Shown here piece after piece: positions 1-5,595 of a stretch of DNA of 5,595 bases. The notes below the pieces were generated by a model. That model saw only the letters and a program-made list of their open reading frames with translations. It was not told the DNA's origin and made no database searches. Positions within the stretch are counted from its first letter, which is position 1; every line of letters begins with the position of its first letter. The stretch is from Acidobacteriaceae bacterium (lineage in GTDB: Bacteria; Acidobacteriota; Terriglobia; Terriglobales; Acidobacteriaceae), in NCBI GenBank assembly GCA_031296355.1, contig JARLFX010000187.1:1-5595 (forward strand), in the 5' to 3' direction. Both the position numbers and the translations under genes were made by a program.

Positions 1-867
1 CAGTGGGTGCCCTGGGGCATATCCTTCCTCGCGATTGCCATCCTGAGCGGGCGCTGGGGCGATAGCCGGCTGAAGACCGTTGTGGTTCTGTGCGGTTCAT
101 TGACCGTAATCGTTGTGAATTCCTATTGGACCGGAGGCCGCGCCACTATCCTGTTTGGAATTGTGCCTCTGCTCATGTGCATCACGCGCCTTAAAAAGCA
201 ACGGACTGCGGCGATCCTCCCGATGATGCTTACGGTTCTAGTCGCGCTCATGATTGCGATGACATCGGCGCGGTCCGAATGGCGGCCGCAAATCTCCGAG
301 GACATCGTGAACATCGTGGACTGGCATGCCGGCCGTTTTTCCATGGTCGGTCTTGGCTTCACGTTAACGGCAAATTCAGGGTATGGCCTGGGTTCCACTC
401 TGTTGGAGGGCATAAGCCGCGTTGTCAACGATACCCTGAGTTTCACGCATAGCTCGGTGAAGATTCCCCACGTCCAGGGAATTACAAGCATTATTGGCGT
501 CTACCTGTTGAATGACCCGGATAACAACAGTATTCCGCCGGGCTCGATCTGCGAGCTTTACTACAACTTTGGCGTGCTTGGCGTCATTCTGGGACACTAT
601 CTGATCGGGCGTCTGGTAAGAATCTGCTCCGATGCGGTGCATCGCGGCGCAACGGTCGGTTCAGTTCTGCTTGGGGCCTGTTGCCTGTTGAATATCAGTA
701 TTTCCACCTTTTCCGGAACATTGTCCATCGCGTTTTATTACCTGGCTTTCAACGGGCTGCCGTTGCTTACGTTGTGTTGGCTGGAATCGCTCGATCTTCG
801 ATCGAAGTATTTGGCTCCGCCGCCCCGTCCGCTTGAACTCTCCCGGTCGTTGTCCTCAGCCAATTAA
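1..867 (+). CDS. Wzy-type polysaccharide (O-antigen) polymerase, C-terminal part, 5' end outside window
   Basis: Probable polymerase that joins lipid-linked repeat units on the periplasmic side of the inner membrane. The reading frame is open from base 1, so the gene starts upstream; the GTG at 7 lies inside a hydrophobic stretch and is unlikely to be the true start. Counting the codon at base 1 as residue 1, hydrophobic segments lie at about 3-17, 24-42, 49-63, 70-88, 185-208 and 218-262. A long polar region at about 90-180 fits a large periplasmic loop. A TGGR motif follows the second segment (44-47), and SIPPGS (177-182) followed by ELYYNFG (185-191) precedes a membrane helix. That P-x-G...E-x-Y-x-N-F-G pattern is typical of Wzy-like and oligosaccharide-repeat-unit polymerases. 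The family diverges strongly in sequence, so the call rests on topology, this motif and the flippase next door. An O-antigen ligase is the main alternative. The short C-terminal tail is Pro-, Ser- and Leu-rich. The gene ends with TAA at 865-867. Confidence 0.75.
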   Translation, partial: QWVPWGISFLAIAILSGRWGDSRLKTVVVLCGSLTVIVVNSYWTGGRATILFGIVPLLMCITRLKKQRTAAILPMMLTVLVALMIAMTSARSEWRPQISEDIVNIVDWHAGRFSMVGLGFTLTANSGYGLGSTLLEGISRVVNDTLSFTHSSVKIPHVQGITSIIGVYLLNDPDNNSIPPGSICELYYNFGVLGVILGHYLIGRLVRICSDAVHRGATVGSVLLGACCLLNISISTFSGTLSIAFYYLAFNGLPLLTLCWLESLDLRSKYLAPPPRPLELSRSLSSAN

Positions 868-890
868 ATTGAATCGATTACCGATTCGGT
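868..890 (+). repeat. Inverted repeat (stem-loop) directly after the polymerase stop
   Basis: Bases 871-876 (GAATCG) are perfectly complementary to 882-887 (CGATTC) around a 5-base loop. Two U-G pairs and one A-U pair extend the RNA stem to 9 bp (868-876 with 882-890). The stem starts immediately after the TAA. No run of T follows, so it is not a convincing intrinsic terminator. It could stabilise the mRNA 3' end, attenuate transcription, or be chance. Confidence 0.4.
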
Positions 891-906
891 TGCCAGTTGG
901 AATATT

Positions 907-925
907 CCTCTTGGAGCACAAGAGG
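907..925 (+). repeat. Inverted repeat (stem-loop) in the polymerase-flippase spacer
   Basis: Bases 907-913 (CCTCTTG) and 919-925 (CAAGAGG) form a perfect 7-bp stem around the 5-base loop GAGCA. Two more U-G pairs are possible outward (905-906 with 926-927). It is the second stem-loop in the 144-bp spacer, about 16 bases after the first. The sequence after it is AAGTTT, only a very short T run, so a terminator or attenuator role is possible but weakly supported. Confidence 0.4.
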
Positions 926-1011
926 GGAAGTTTCAGGTATTAGGGACCGGCCATGCGCATGCTCTCGGCTCCTGGGTCACCTTTCATCTGGGCCAGAAAG
1001 AATCTCAAGTC

Positions 1012-2373
1012 GTGTCCTCAGCACCGAAACCCGCAGCTAGCATCGAAGCGCCGACGGAGTTGAAGAATGTCCGGTCGACGTACCTTTCCACCTCAGCCAC
1101 TCTGGTGCTGGGGCTTGTCTGCAATCTGGTCTCGGGCGTTCTGAGCGCGCGCCTGCTGGCCCCTGCCGGCCGCGGTGCGCTGGCGGTCATCTGCTATTAC
1201 CCATCCCTGATCTCCTCGATCCTGCCGCTGGGTATTCCACTGGCAACGTCGTTTCACATATCTTCCGGCCGCCGATCGGCGAATGAGGCAGCATCGACTG
1301 GATTTTTACTGACCGCCATCCTCGGCGTCATTGGTTCGGCCCTGGCCGTAGTGGTTGTCCCGTTTTTGCTTCCGCCCGATAAACAGGAACTGAGATTTGC
1401 CGTTCAACTTGTATGCGGCCTGTCGGTTGCAATGGTCCTCAGTCCCGTGCTTTATGCAATCGAACGGTCACGTCACCTGTTCCATTGGGTGAATGGCATG
1501 CAGTTGCTGACCGCCGCCTCCTACATCGTGGTGCTCGGAATCATGTGGGTGACGCACAGCGCCTCGGCGCTGTGCATCGGCATCGCCCTGCAGGTGATTC
1601 AGTGGGGCATCGTGGTGCTCCAAATCCGGCGTCTGGGAAGGCTCAATTTCCTGAGCCACATCCATATCGACTACTGTTGGGAGCTCTTCCGGCACGGGTT
1701 AAGGTTCTTTGGACCCGCGGGCATTGCGCTCGTTTATATTCTGGCCGACCGGGCGATCCTGATTCGTAACGCAGGATTTATCGAAAACGGGCTGTACGCA
1801 GTGGCCTTTTCGGCAGCGTATCCCCTATCTCTTCTTGCCGAGGCATTCGCCCAGCTTGGATTCATTGAAGTCGCCGCGTCGCATGATCCAGCCGATCTGA
1901 TTGTCCATCGGATGTGCGTGCTGAAGGTTGCCATCCTCGTTGCCGCTCTCTGCGCGGCCTGCCTGATCGCTCCACTGATCCGAATTGCTTTTGGAGAAGC
2001 CTTTGCCGGGGCCATTCAACCTACGTACATTCTGCTCCTGGTCATGGCAATGCGCGCTCACTCGCGCGCGCTTGAGTCGATGCTGCGAGGCGTGGATCGT
2101 ACGTGGCCTGGGGTTGTATCCAATGGCGTCTCCTTCGCCGTGGTCGTGATCGGAGCAGCATGCGGCTTCATCACAGGCGCCAGAAGCCTGGCTCTCAATC
2201 TGGTGATTGCCGAAGTGTTCGCTTTCGCAATTCTGGTAGCGGCATCCAGCTCTATTCTGCGGATCTCTCCAATGCGCCTGCTTCGCATTCCAAGGAGTTT
2301 CATCTTCGGCCTTCCCCGACAGTTGAGTGCCAGTTGGTCGGAGTTAGCCACCTACTTCGCGCGTGCGGAATAG
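1012..2373 (+). CDS. Wzx-type polysaccharide flippase (MOP/MATE superfamily)
   Basis: Predicted inner-membrane flippase that moves the undecaprenyl-linked repeat unit from the cytoplasmic to the periplasmic face. The 453-residue length is usual for Wzx proteins. I count about twelve hydrophobic segments, near residues 27-47, 56-80, 95-121, 128-150, 163-181, 184-206, 229-249, 262-284, 302-326, 335-350, 368-389 and 394-412. The first helix runs into ARLLAPAGRGALAV (46-59), the G-R-G-x-L/Y pattern common after helix 1 of polysaccharide transporters. A charged segment around helix 7 (DRAILIRNAGF, about 246-256) is also typical. GTG 1012 is chosen because it is the first standard start codon after the polymerase stop in this frame; the preceding AGAAAG (995-1000) is only a weak ribosome-binding site. 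The 25 or so residues before helix 1 are polar and Ala/Pro-rich. The adjacent polymerase supports a Wzx/Wzy-dependent pathway. Family assignment is firm; the exact substrate cannot be told. Confidence 0.88.
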   Translation: MSSAPKPAASIEAPTELKNVRSTYLSTSATLVLGLVCNLVSGVLSARLLAPAGRGALAVICYYPSLISSILPLGIPLATSFHISSGRRSANEAASTGFLLTAILGVIGSALAVVVVPFLLPPDKQELRFAVQLVCGLSVAMVLSPVLYAIERSRHLFHWVNGMQLLTAASYIVVLGIMWVTHSASALCIGIALQVIQWGIVVLQIRRLGRLNFLSHIHIDYCWELFRHGLRFFGPAGIALVYILADRAILIRNAGFIENGLYAVAFSAAYPLSLLAEAFAQLGFIEVAASHDPADLIVHRMCVLKVAILVAALCAACLIAPLIRIAFGEAFAGAIQPTYILLLVMAMRAHSRALESMLRGVDRTWPGVVSNGVSFAVVVIGAACGFITGARSLALNLVIAEVFAFAILVAASSSILRISPMRLLRIPRSFIFGLPRQLSASWSELATYFARAE

Positions 2374-2411
2374 CCCGCAACGGCCAAAAGCGGGGCGGCA
2401 TCTTGCTCGCC

Positions 2412-2416
2412 AGAGG
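2412..2416 (+). promoter_or_regulatory. Ribosome-binding site of the acyltransferase gene
   Basis: AGAGG lies five bases before the ATG at 2422, at the right distance for a Shine-Dalgarno sequence, and supports that start. It sits in the short 48-bp spacer after the flippase stop. Confidence 0.6.
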
Positions 2417-2421
2417 TAACA

Positions 2422-3426
2422 ATGAAAGTGAAGCCTAACAACTTCGATTTGGCTCGCCTGTTGCTTGCCGCCACGGTGTTTCTCGCGCATCTCTGGGTTG
2501 CAAGTCGGCAGCCTGCGCTGCATTTCTTGTGTAATGTCGATTCGCACGGGGCTGTCGAGGGTTTTTTCACGATTTCCGGTTTCCTTATCGTGGCCAGTTT
2601 CGAGAGGTCGAAATCGCCGCGCGACTACTTTCTGAAACGCGCGAAGCGCATCCTCCCGGCGTATTGGCTTTCAACGGCGTTTTGCGTGGCCATCGCCGTG
2701 GTGTTTTCGCGGTCCTTCCATGTAGGGAAGTTCCTGTTGGCAAACCTCACCTTCATGAACTTCCTGCATCCGGGCGTTTCCGGTGTGTTTCAAAATAATC
2801 CGGACACCGTCGATCTCAATGCGCCTCTCTGGACAATCAAGATCGAGGTCGCGTTCTATCTGATTGTTCCCTTGCTGGTCTGGGCATGCCGGAAATTAGG
2901 CTACACATCGGTACTTGGCACGATTACGGTCGCGTCGATAATCTACCGCCTTGCGACCAGCTCAAATATTCATCTGGCCTACCAGCTTCCGGGGCAGTTG
3001 AGCTTCTTTTGCATCGGAGCTTTGATTTATCGCAATCTGACGACATTCAAGAGAATCGGCCGCTGGCTGGTTGCGCCGGCGTTGCTCTGTTATGTGGCAT
3101 TTTCGTTTACGCAGTGGTTCGTGCTGCGTCCTCTCAGTATTCCGGTCCTCGTGCTTTTCTTCTGCCTCTCGCTGCCGGAAATCAAGGGCCCAACACGGTG
3201 GGGCGATTTTTCCTACGGAACTTACGTCCTGCATTTTCCAATCATCCAATCATTGGTTGCGCTTGGGGCATTCCAGCGCTTTCCGATTTTGACGGCCTTC
3301 CTTGCCGCGGCATTGACTGCGCAAGCGGCGGTCTTGTCCTGGTTCTTCGTCGAGCGCCGGTGGCTTAGGTCGCGCCGCATCCAGGTTGAGGCGATTCCTT
3401 CCCTGCGCCTGGCAGATGCGTCGTAG
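2422..3426 (+). CDS. Acyltransferase-3 family membrane O-acyltransferase (OafA/YrhL-like)
   Basis: Integral membrane enzyme that most likely transfers an acetyl or other short acyl group onto a hydroxyl of a sugar in the polysaccharide. Family motifs are clear. An R-x10-H motif, R12 to H23, sits in the first helix (FDLARLLLAA then VFLAHL); the His is the expected catalytic residue. GFFTISGFLI is at 47-56. An R-x-x-R motif, R73 and R76, is followed by ILPAYW (77-82). LWTIKIEVAFYL (136-147) carries the conserved Glu at 142, and SYGTYVLH is at 264-271. Around ten hydrophobic segments span the 334 residues. This is the length of a stand-alone transmembrane acyltransferase domain, with no C-terminal SGNH domain as in OafA-type fusions. 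Such stand-alone forms modify O-antigens, exopolysaccharides and Nod factors. The start is supported by AGAGG five bases upstream. Donor and acceptor cannot be read from sequence; acetyl is the default guess. Confidence 0.92.
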   Translation: MKVKPNNFDLARLLLAATVFLAHLWVASRQPALHFLCNVDSHGAVEGFFTISGFLIVASFERSKSPRDYFLKRAKRILPAYWLSTAFCVAIAVVFSRSFHVGKFLLANLTFMNFLHPGVSGVFQNNPDTVDLNAPLWTIKIEVAFYLIVPLLVWACRKLGYTSVLGTITVASIIYRLATSSNIHLAYQLPGQLSFFCIGALIYRNLTTFKRIGRWLVAPALLCYVAFSFTQWFVLRPLSIPVLVLFFCLSLPEIKGPTRWGDFSYGTYVLHFPIIQSLVALGAFQRFPILTAFLAAALTAQAAVLSWFFVERRWLRSRRIQVEAIPSLRLADAS

Positions 3427-3479
3427 CAGCGCGGTGGATGTACCCCCATAAAAAACAGGCCCTCAAAGATTCGACAGTA

Positions 3480-3517
3480 GATCGAGAGGTGTGGGGAATG
3501 ACTCGCCGCTTTCGATC
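3480..3517 (+). repeat. Imperfect stem-loop in the acyltransferase-methyltransferase spacer
   Basis: Bases 3480-3487 (GATCGAGA) pair with 3510-3517 (TTTCGATC), including one G-U pair. After a two-base bulge (3508-3509) the stem can continue with 3488-3491 against 3504-3507, leaving a loop at 3492-3503. It lies in the middle of the 156-bp spacer 3427-3582. No T run follows, so I do not call a terminator, and no gene is visible in this spacer. It may be a regulatory structure or operator-like repeat, or chance. Confidence 0.3.
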
Positions 3518-3582
3518 ATCCGGCTAACGAATTAAATGTTTTTCAGGAAGATCCTTCGGCAGGCGAGGCAGAAAACGCAGAG

Positions 3583-4335
3583 ATGGCAAAATCAAAAAAG
3601 AGAGAGAGTTCGATGAATTCCAGTTATGTGAAGAGAGTCATCAATTTCATACGGCCAAAGCCTAAACAGATTCCCATCGACGTCAGTGAGATTCTCCGCA
3701 ACCAGTCCGCCGCGGATCTTGTCGCCAGGTTCAACGACCTTTACTACATGCTGGGCATCGCCGACCGGATGGATTGGCGAGGGGTGCGGATCATCAAGAA
3801 TCCCTGCGATTTGTGGCAGGTTGCCAGCCTGATCGCCCGCATCAAGCCCGCAGTCATTGTCGAAACAGGGACTGCGTTTGGAGGGTCGGCGCTGTTTTAT
3901 ACAGACATGGCCCGGCTGCACGGAATCTCCACGAAAGTCATTACCGTCGATGTGAATCCGAAGATGCTTCCGGCCTGCGCGATTCCTGAAATCGTATCCC
4001 TCACCGGATACTCAACAGACACGGCAATTGTCGACCGGGTCAAAACACTGATTGGCAGCCAGTCTCCTGTCATGGTGGTTCTCGATTCCGATCACTCGCG
4101 CGAAAATGTGGCAAAAGAGTTGGAACTTTATTCGCCGCTGGTCACCGCCGGATCGTATCTGATCGTCGAGGATTCGAATGTCAATGGGCATCCGAGCTTC
4201 AGCGGGCATGGCCCGGGCCCCTTTGAAGCGGCAGAAGCCTTTTGCGCCGGGAATCGGCAATTCCAGTGCGACAAGGAATGCGAACAGCATCTGCTCACCT
4301 TTAATCCGAACGGTTACTTGCGGAGGATTGCGTGA
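3583..4335 (+). CDS. CmcI / rhamnosyl O-methyltransferase-like SAM-dependent methyltransferase
   Basis: Belongs to the family named after cephalosporin hydroxylase CmcI (Pfam CmcI), whose members have a class I methyltransferase fold and include mycobacterial rhamnosyl O-methyltransferases. In this locus a sugar O-methyltransferase acting in the cytoplasm on the repeat unit is the best inference. Visible family features are GVRIIKNPCDLW (67-78), the SAM-binding loop VETGTAFGGSALFY (93-106), VITVDVNP (119-126), VMVVLDSDH (163-171), YLIVEDSNVNG (192-202), GPGPFEA (210-216) and the C-terminal LTFNPNGYLRR (238-248). D170 with E196-D197 keeps the acidic pattern that, as I recall, binds Mg2+ in CmcI. 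The 250-residue length is normal. The start is uncertain: ATG 3583 has a poor ribosome-binding site, while the in-frame ATG 3613 (residue 11) has GAGAGAG at 3602-3608 at good spacing and removes a Lys-rich stretch. The stop overlaps the next gene by 4 bp. Family is certain, substrate unknown. Confidence 0.9.
   Translation: MAKSKKRESSMNSSYVKRVINFIRPKPKQIPIDVSEILRNQSAADLVARFNDLYYMLGIADRMDWRGVRIIKNPCDLWQVASLIARIKPAVIVETGTAFGGSALFYTDMARLHGISTKVITVDVNPKMLPACAIPEIVSLTGYSTDTAIVDRVKTLIGSQSPVMVVLDSDHSRENVAKELELYSPLVTAGSYLIVEDSNVNGHPSFSGHGPGPFEAAEAFCAGNRQFQCDKECEQHLLTFNPNGYLRRIA
4322..4326 (+). promoter_or_regulatory. Ribosome-binding site deciding the GTG start of the GT4 gene
   Basis: GGAGG, a strong Shine-Dalgarno match, lies five bases before GTG 4332 and inside the last codons of the methyltransferase gene. 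It favours GTG 4332 over the in-frame ATG at 4350. Confidence 0.75.
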
Positions 4336-5537
4336 GCTTCCGGCAGGGTATGCCTGGCGAGAGAAAGTCGGTAGGAGTCCTGGCCTATGACTTGTCCGAG
4401 GTAACGGCCGACTTTCTCAAGGGCGTTGCCGGCCAGTGTACCCACGCGGTCAAGTGCTATCCGGTGTTCTATCACCCGAACCAGGAGCAATCGGGCATCG
4501 CCTATCTTCCCTCCGCAATTCGCGGCAAATATTTTTCGCTTTCCGGCCAGAACGGAGTGCCGGAGGGAACGTCTCGCAATTGGAATCTGCGGGCAGCAAT
4601 CCGCTGCGCGGTCGAGTCAGATGTCGTGGTGCTCATGGGTCTTCAGGCGGTAAGCGCCCTGGTCTGCGCCTCGGTTGCGCGCTTGCTGCGGAAGCCCTTG
4701 ATCTCCGTGAACCAGACGCTCCCCTATGAGATCGAGCGCAATCGCAGGTGGCCGATCAGGGCGGCAAAGCGATTTCTCCTTGATCTGAGCACAGTTGTGA
4801 TTTACCAGACGGAGATCAGCAGGGAAACCTTGCAGCGGCTCTACAAGGTTCCGGAAGACCGCCTCTATAAAGCGATCTTTAGCAGTGGATACGACGAATT
4901 TGAAAAACGATGGAACTGCCGCAGCGAACGGCAGAATCCTTTCCCCCGAACCAGGCTGGCCGCAGGCCATCATCACATCATCGCCTTTGTCGGAAACCTG
5001 CACCCATTCAAAGGCGTGCGCGACCTGATCAGCGCTGTTCCTGAAATTGCGAAGAAGGCCGACGTGCGCGTGCTGTTTGCCGGGCCCGAGGAACTGCGAA
5101 ATGGAGCCGGAGGCACGGTGAAGGACTACCTCGCTCACGCCGAGAGCCTGGGCGTTCGCGACCGCGTGGAGTTCCTGGGCCAGTTGAGCCGCGACGATCT
5201 GGTGTGGCTCTATGAGGCCGCCGATGTCGTTGCCCTGCCGAGTTATCGCGACACCTTCGGCAAGGTCTTCGTGGAAGGCGCTCTGGCTGGATGTGCTTTG
5301 ATTTCAACCGATGCCTGTGGCGCCTCCGGGACGGTGATCCGCGATGGAGAGAATGGTTTTGTGATTCGGAGAGGCGACGTGAAGGGTCTTGCCGATGCGA
5401 TCGTTCGCGTCGTCGAGCCTGAAACGCTGGCGCGCATGCAGAAGCGATCGCGGGAACTGGTGCGCAGCGAATGCGATCCGCAGAGTGAGATAGCAGGGTA
5501 CTGTGCCGCCATCGATGCGGCCCTAGAAAGAGCATAG
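4332..5537 (+). CDS. Glycosyltransferase family 4 (GT-B fold) protein
   Basis: Predicted retaining glycosyltransferase that uses a nucleotide-sugar donor to extend the lipid-linked repeat unit at the cytoplasmic face of the membrane. The 401-residue length is usual for GT4. The N-terminal half is the divergent acceptor domain. The C-terminal donor-binding domain is clear: FVGNLHPFKGVRDLI (219-233) with Lys227 of the K-G motif, VLFAGP (247-252), VEFLGQLSRDDLVWLYEAADVV (279-300), then PSYRDTFGKVFVEGALAG (303-320) and ISTDACGASGTVIRDGENGFV (324-344). The classic E-x7-E motif appears here as D307-x7-E315. Start GTG 4332 is chosen for the GGAGG five bases upstream and the 4-bp GTGA overlap with the methyltransferase stop, which suggests translational coupling; ATG 4350 is an alternative. 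No transmembrane segment or signal peptide is evident. Donor sugar and linkage cannot be predicted. Confidence 0.93.
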   Translation: MSFRQGMPGERKSVGVLAYDLSEVTADFLKGVAGQCTHAVKCYPVFYHPNQEQSGIAYLPSAIRGKYFSLSGQNGVPEGTSRNWNLRAAIRCAVESDVVVLMGLQAVSALVCASVARLLRKPLISVNQTLPYEIERNRRWPIRAAKRFLLDLSTVVIYQTEISRETLQRLYKVPEDRLYKAIFSSGYDEFEKRWNCRSERQNPFPRTRLAAGHHHIIAFVGNLHPFKGVRDLISAVPEIAKKADVRVLFAGPEELRNGAGGTVKDYLAHAESLGVRDRVEFLGQLSRDDLVWLYEAADVVALPSYRDTFGKVFVEGALAGCALISTDACGASGTVIRDGENGFVIRRGDVKGLADAIVRVVEPETLARMQKRSRELVRSECDPQSEIAGYCAAIDAALERA

Positions 5538-5540
5538 GAG
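5536..5540 (+). promoter_or_regulatory. Ribosome-binding site of the GT2 gene
   Basis: AGGAG overlaps the last two bases of the GT4 stop codon (TAG, 5535-5537) and lies four bases before ATG 5545. It supports both that start and co-translation with the GT4 gene. Confidence 0.7.
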
Positions 5541-5544
5541 ATAG

Positions 5545-5595
5545 ATGAAACCTGTTATTTCCATCTGCATCCCGTCCTACAACCGGCCCGTTGAG
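5545..5595 (+). CDS. Glycosyltransferase family 2 protein, N-terminal fragment, 3' end outside window
   Basis: Only 17 codons are visible. They read MKPVISICIPSYNRPVE, which matches the start of GT-A fold family 2 glycosyltransferases: a first beta strand (V-I-S-I-C-I-P) followed by S/T-Y-N-R, the nucleotide-sugar-binding edge of the fold. The start is supported by AGGAG four bases upstream. The gene follows the GT4 stop after 7 bp, so it is in the same operon. It probably adds another sugar to the repeat unit. The fragment is too short to judge completeness or specificity. Confidence 0.82.
   Translation, partial: MKPVISICIPSYNRPVE

Noticed and set aside
868..930. Intrinsic terminator after the polymerase gene
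   Set aside because: Two stem-loops are present, but neither is followed by a T run, and the next gene is in the same direction and pathway.
2052..2069. Strong GC stem-loop, GCGCGC with GCGCGC around a 6-base loop
   Set aside because: It falls within the flippase coding region and is explained by Arg and Ala codons; an mRNA role cannot be argued from one sequence.
2886..3368. A 160-codon open frame on the + strand inside the acyltransferase gene
   Set aside because: It is the +1-shifted reading of a well-supported acyltransferase-3 gene, with no own family motif.
3511..3537. Possible -35 (TTCGAT) and -10 (TTAAAT) pair
   Set aside because: The spacing is about 15 bases and both hexamers match poorly, so I did not list it as a promoter.
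4205..4222. GC palindrome around GGCCCGGGCC
   Set aside because: It encodes the conserved G-P-G-P segment of the CmcI-type family, so coding constraint explains it.
4617..5138. A 173-codon open frame on the - strand inside the GT4 gene
   Set aside because: It lies wholly within a clearly coding GT4 sequence, its translation shows no recognisable domain, and it has no supporting spacing or context; it is a shadow of the real gene.
5029..5535. A 168-codon open frame on the - strand, very Arg-rich
   Set aside because: Its Arg/Ser/Pro-heavy composition is what antisense translation of GC-rich coding DNA gives; the + strand GT4 donor domain explains this stretch.
1..5595. Defence system, mobile element, CRISPR array, tRNA or other new system
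   Set aside because: No direct-repeat array, transposase, integrase, nuclease or tRNA-like fold was seen; every gene fits surface polysaccharide synthesis.

Overview
This window is part of a bacterial cell-surface polysaccharide (O-antigen, capsule or exopolysaccharide) gene cluster. All six genes I can support are on the + strand. They are, in order: the C-terminal part of a Wzy-type polysaccharide polymerase (1-867), a Wzx-type flippase (1012-2373), a membrane acyltransferase of the acyltransferase-3 family (2422-3426), a CmcI-type SAM-dependent methyltransferase (3583-4335), a GT4-family glycosyltransferase (4332-5537) and the first 17 codons of a GT2-family glycosyltransferase (from 5545). 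The window cuts both the first and the last gene.

The DNA is moderately GC-rich by eye, with mixed codon use, GTG as well as ATG starts, and clear Shine-Dalgarno sequences before three of the starts. This fits a Gram-negative type bacterium with a Wzx/Wzy-dependent pathway. An acidobacterial or proteobacterial origin would be compatible, but nothing here fixes the phylum, and I offer that only as a weak guess.

The genes fit one pathway. Glycosyltransferases (the GT4 and GT2 enzymes here, others probably outside the window) build a repeat unit on a lipid carrier at the cytoplasmic face. The methyltransferase and the acyltransferase would decorate sugars. The flippase moves the lipid-linked unit across the inner membrane, and the polymerase joins units on the periplasmic side. 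Spacing suggests two sub-blocks. The polymerase, flippase and acyltransferase are separated by spacers of 144 and 48 bp. After a 156-bp spacer come the methyltransferase and the two glycosyltransferases, which are tightly packed (a 4-bp GTGA overlap, then 7 bp) and almost certainly co-transcribed.

I found no tRNA, rRNA, insertion sequence, CRISPR array, toxin-antitoxin pair or phage gene, and no sign of a wholly new system. The points most worth a second look are a glycosyltransferase whose first catalytic-motif Glu is replaced by Asp, the CmcI-like enzyme as a candidate sugar O-methyltransferase, and the spacer between polymerase and flippase, which is open in frame and carries two stem-loops.
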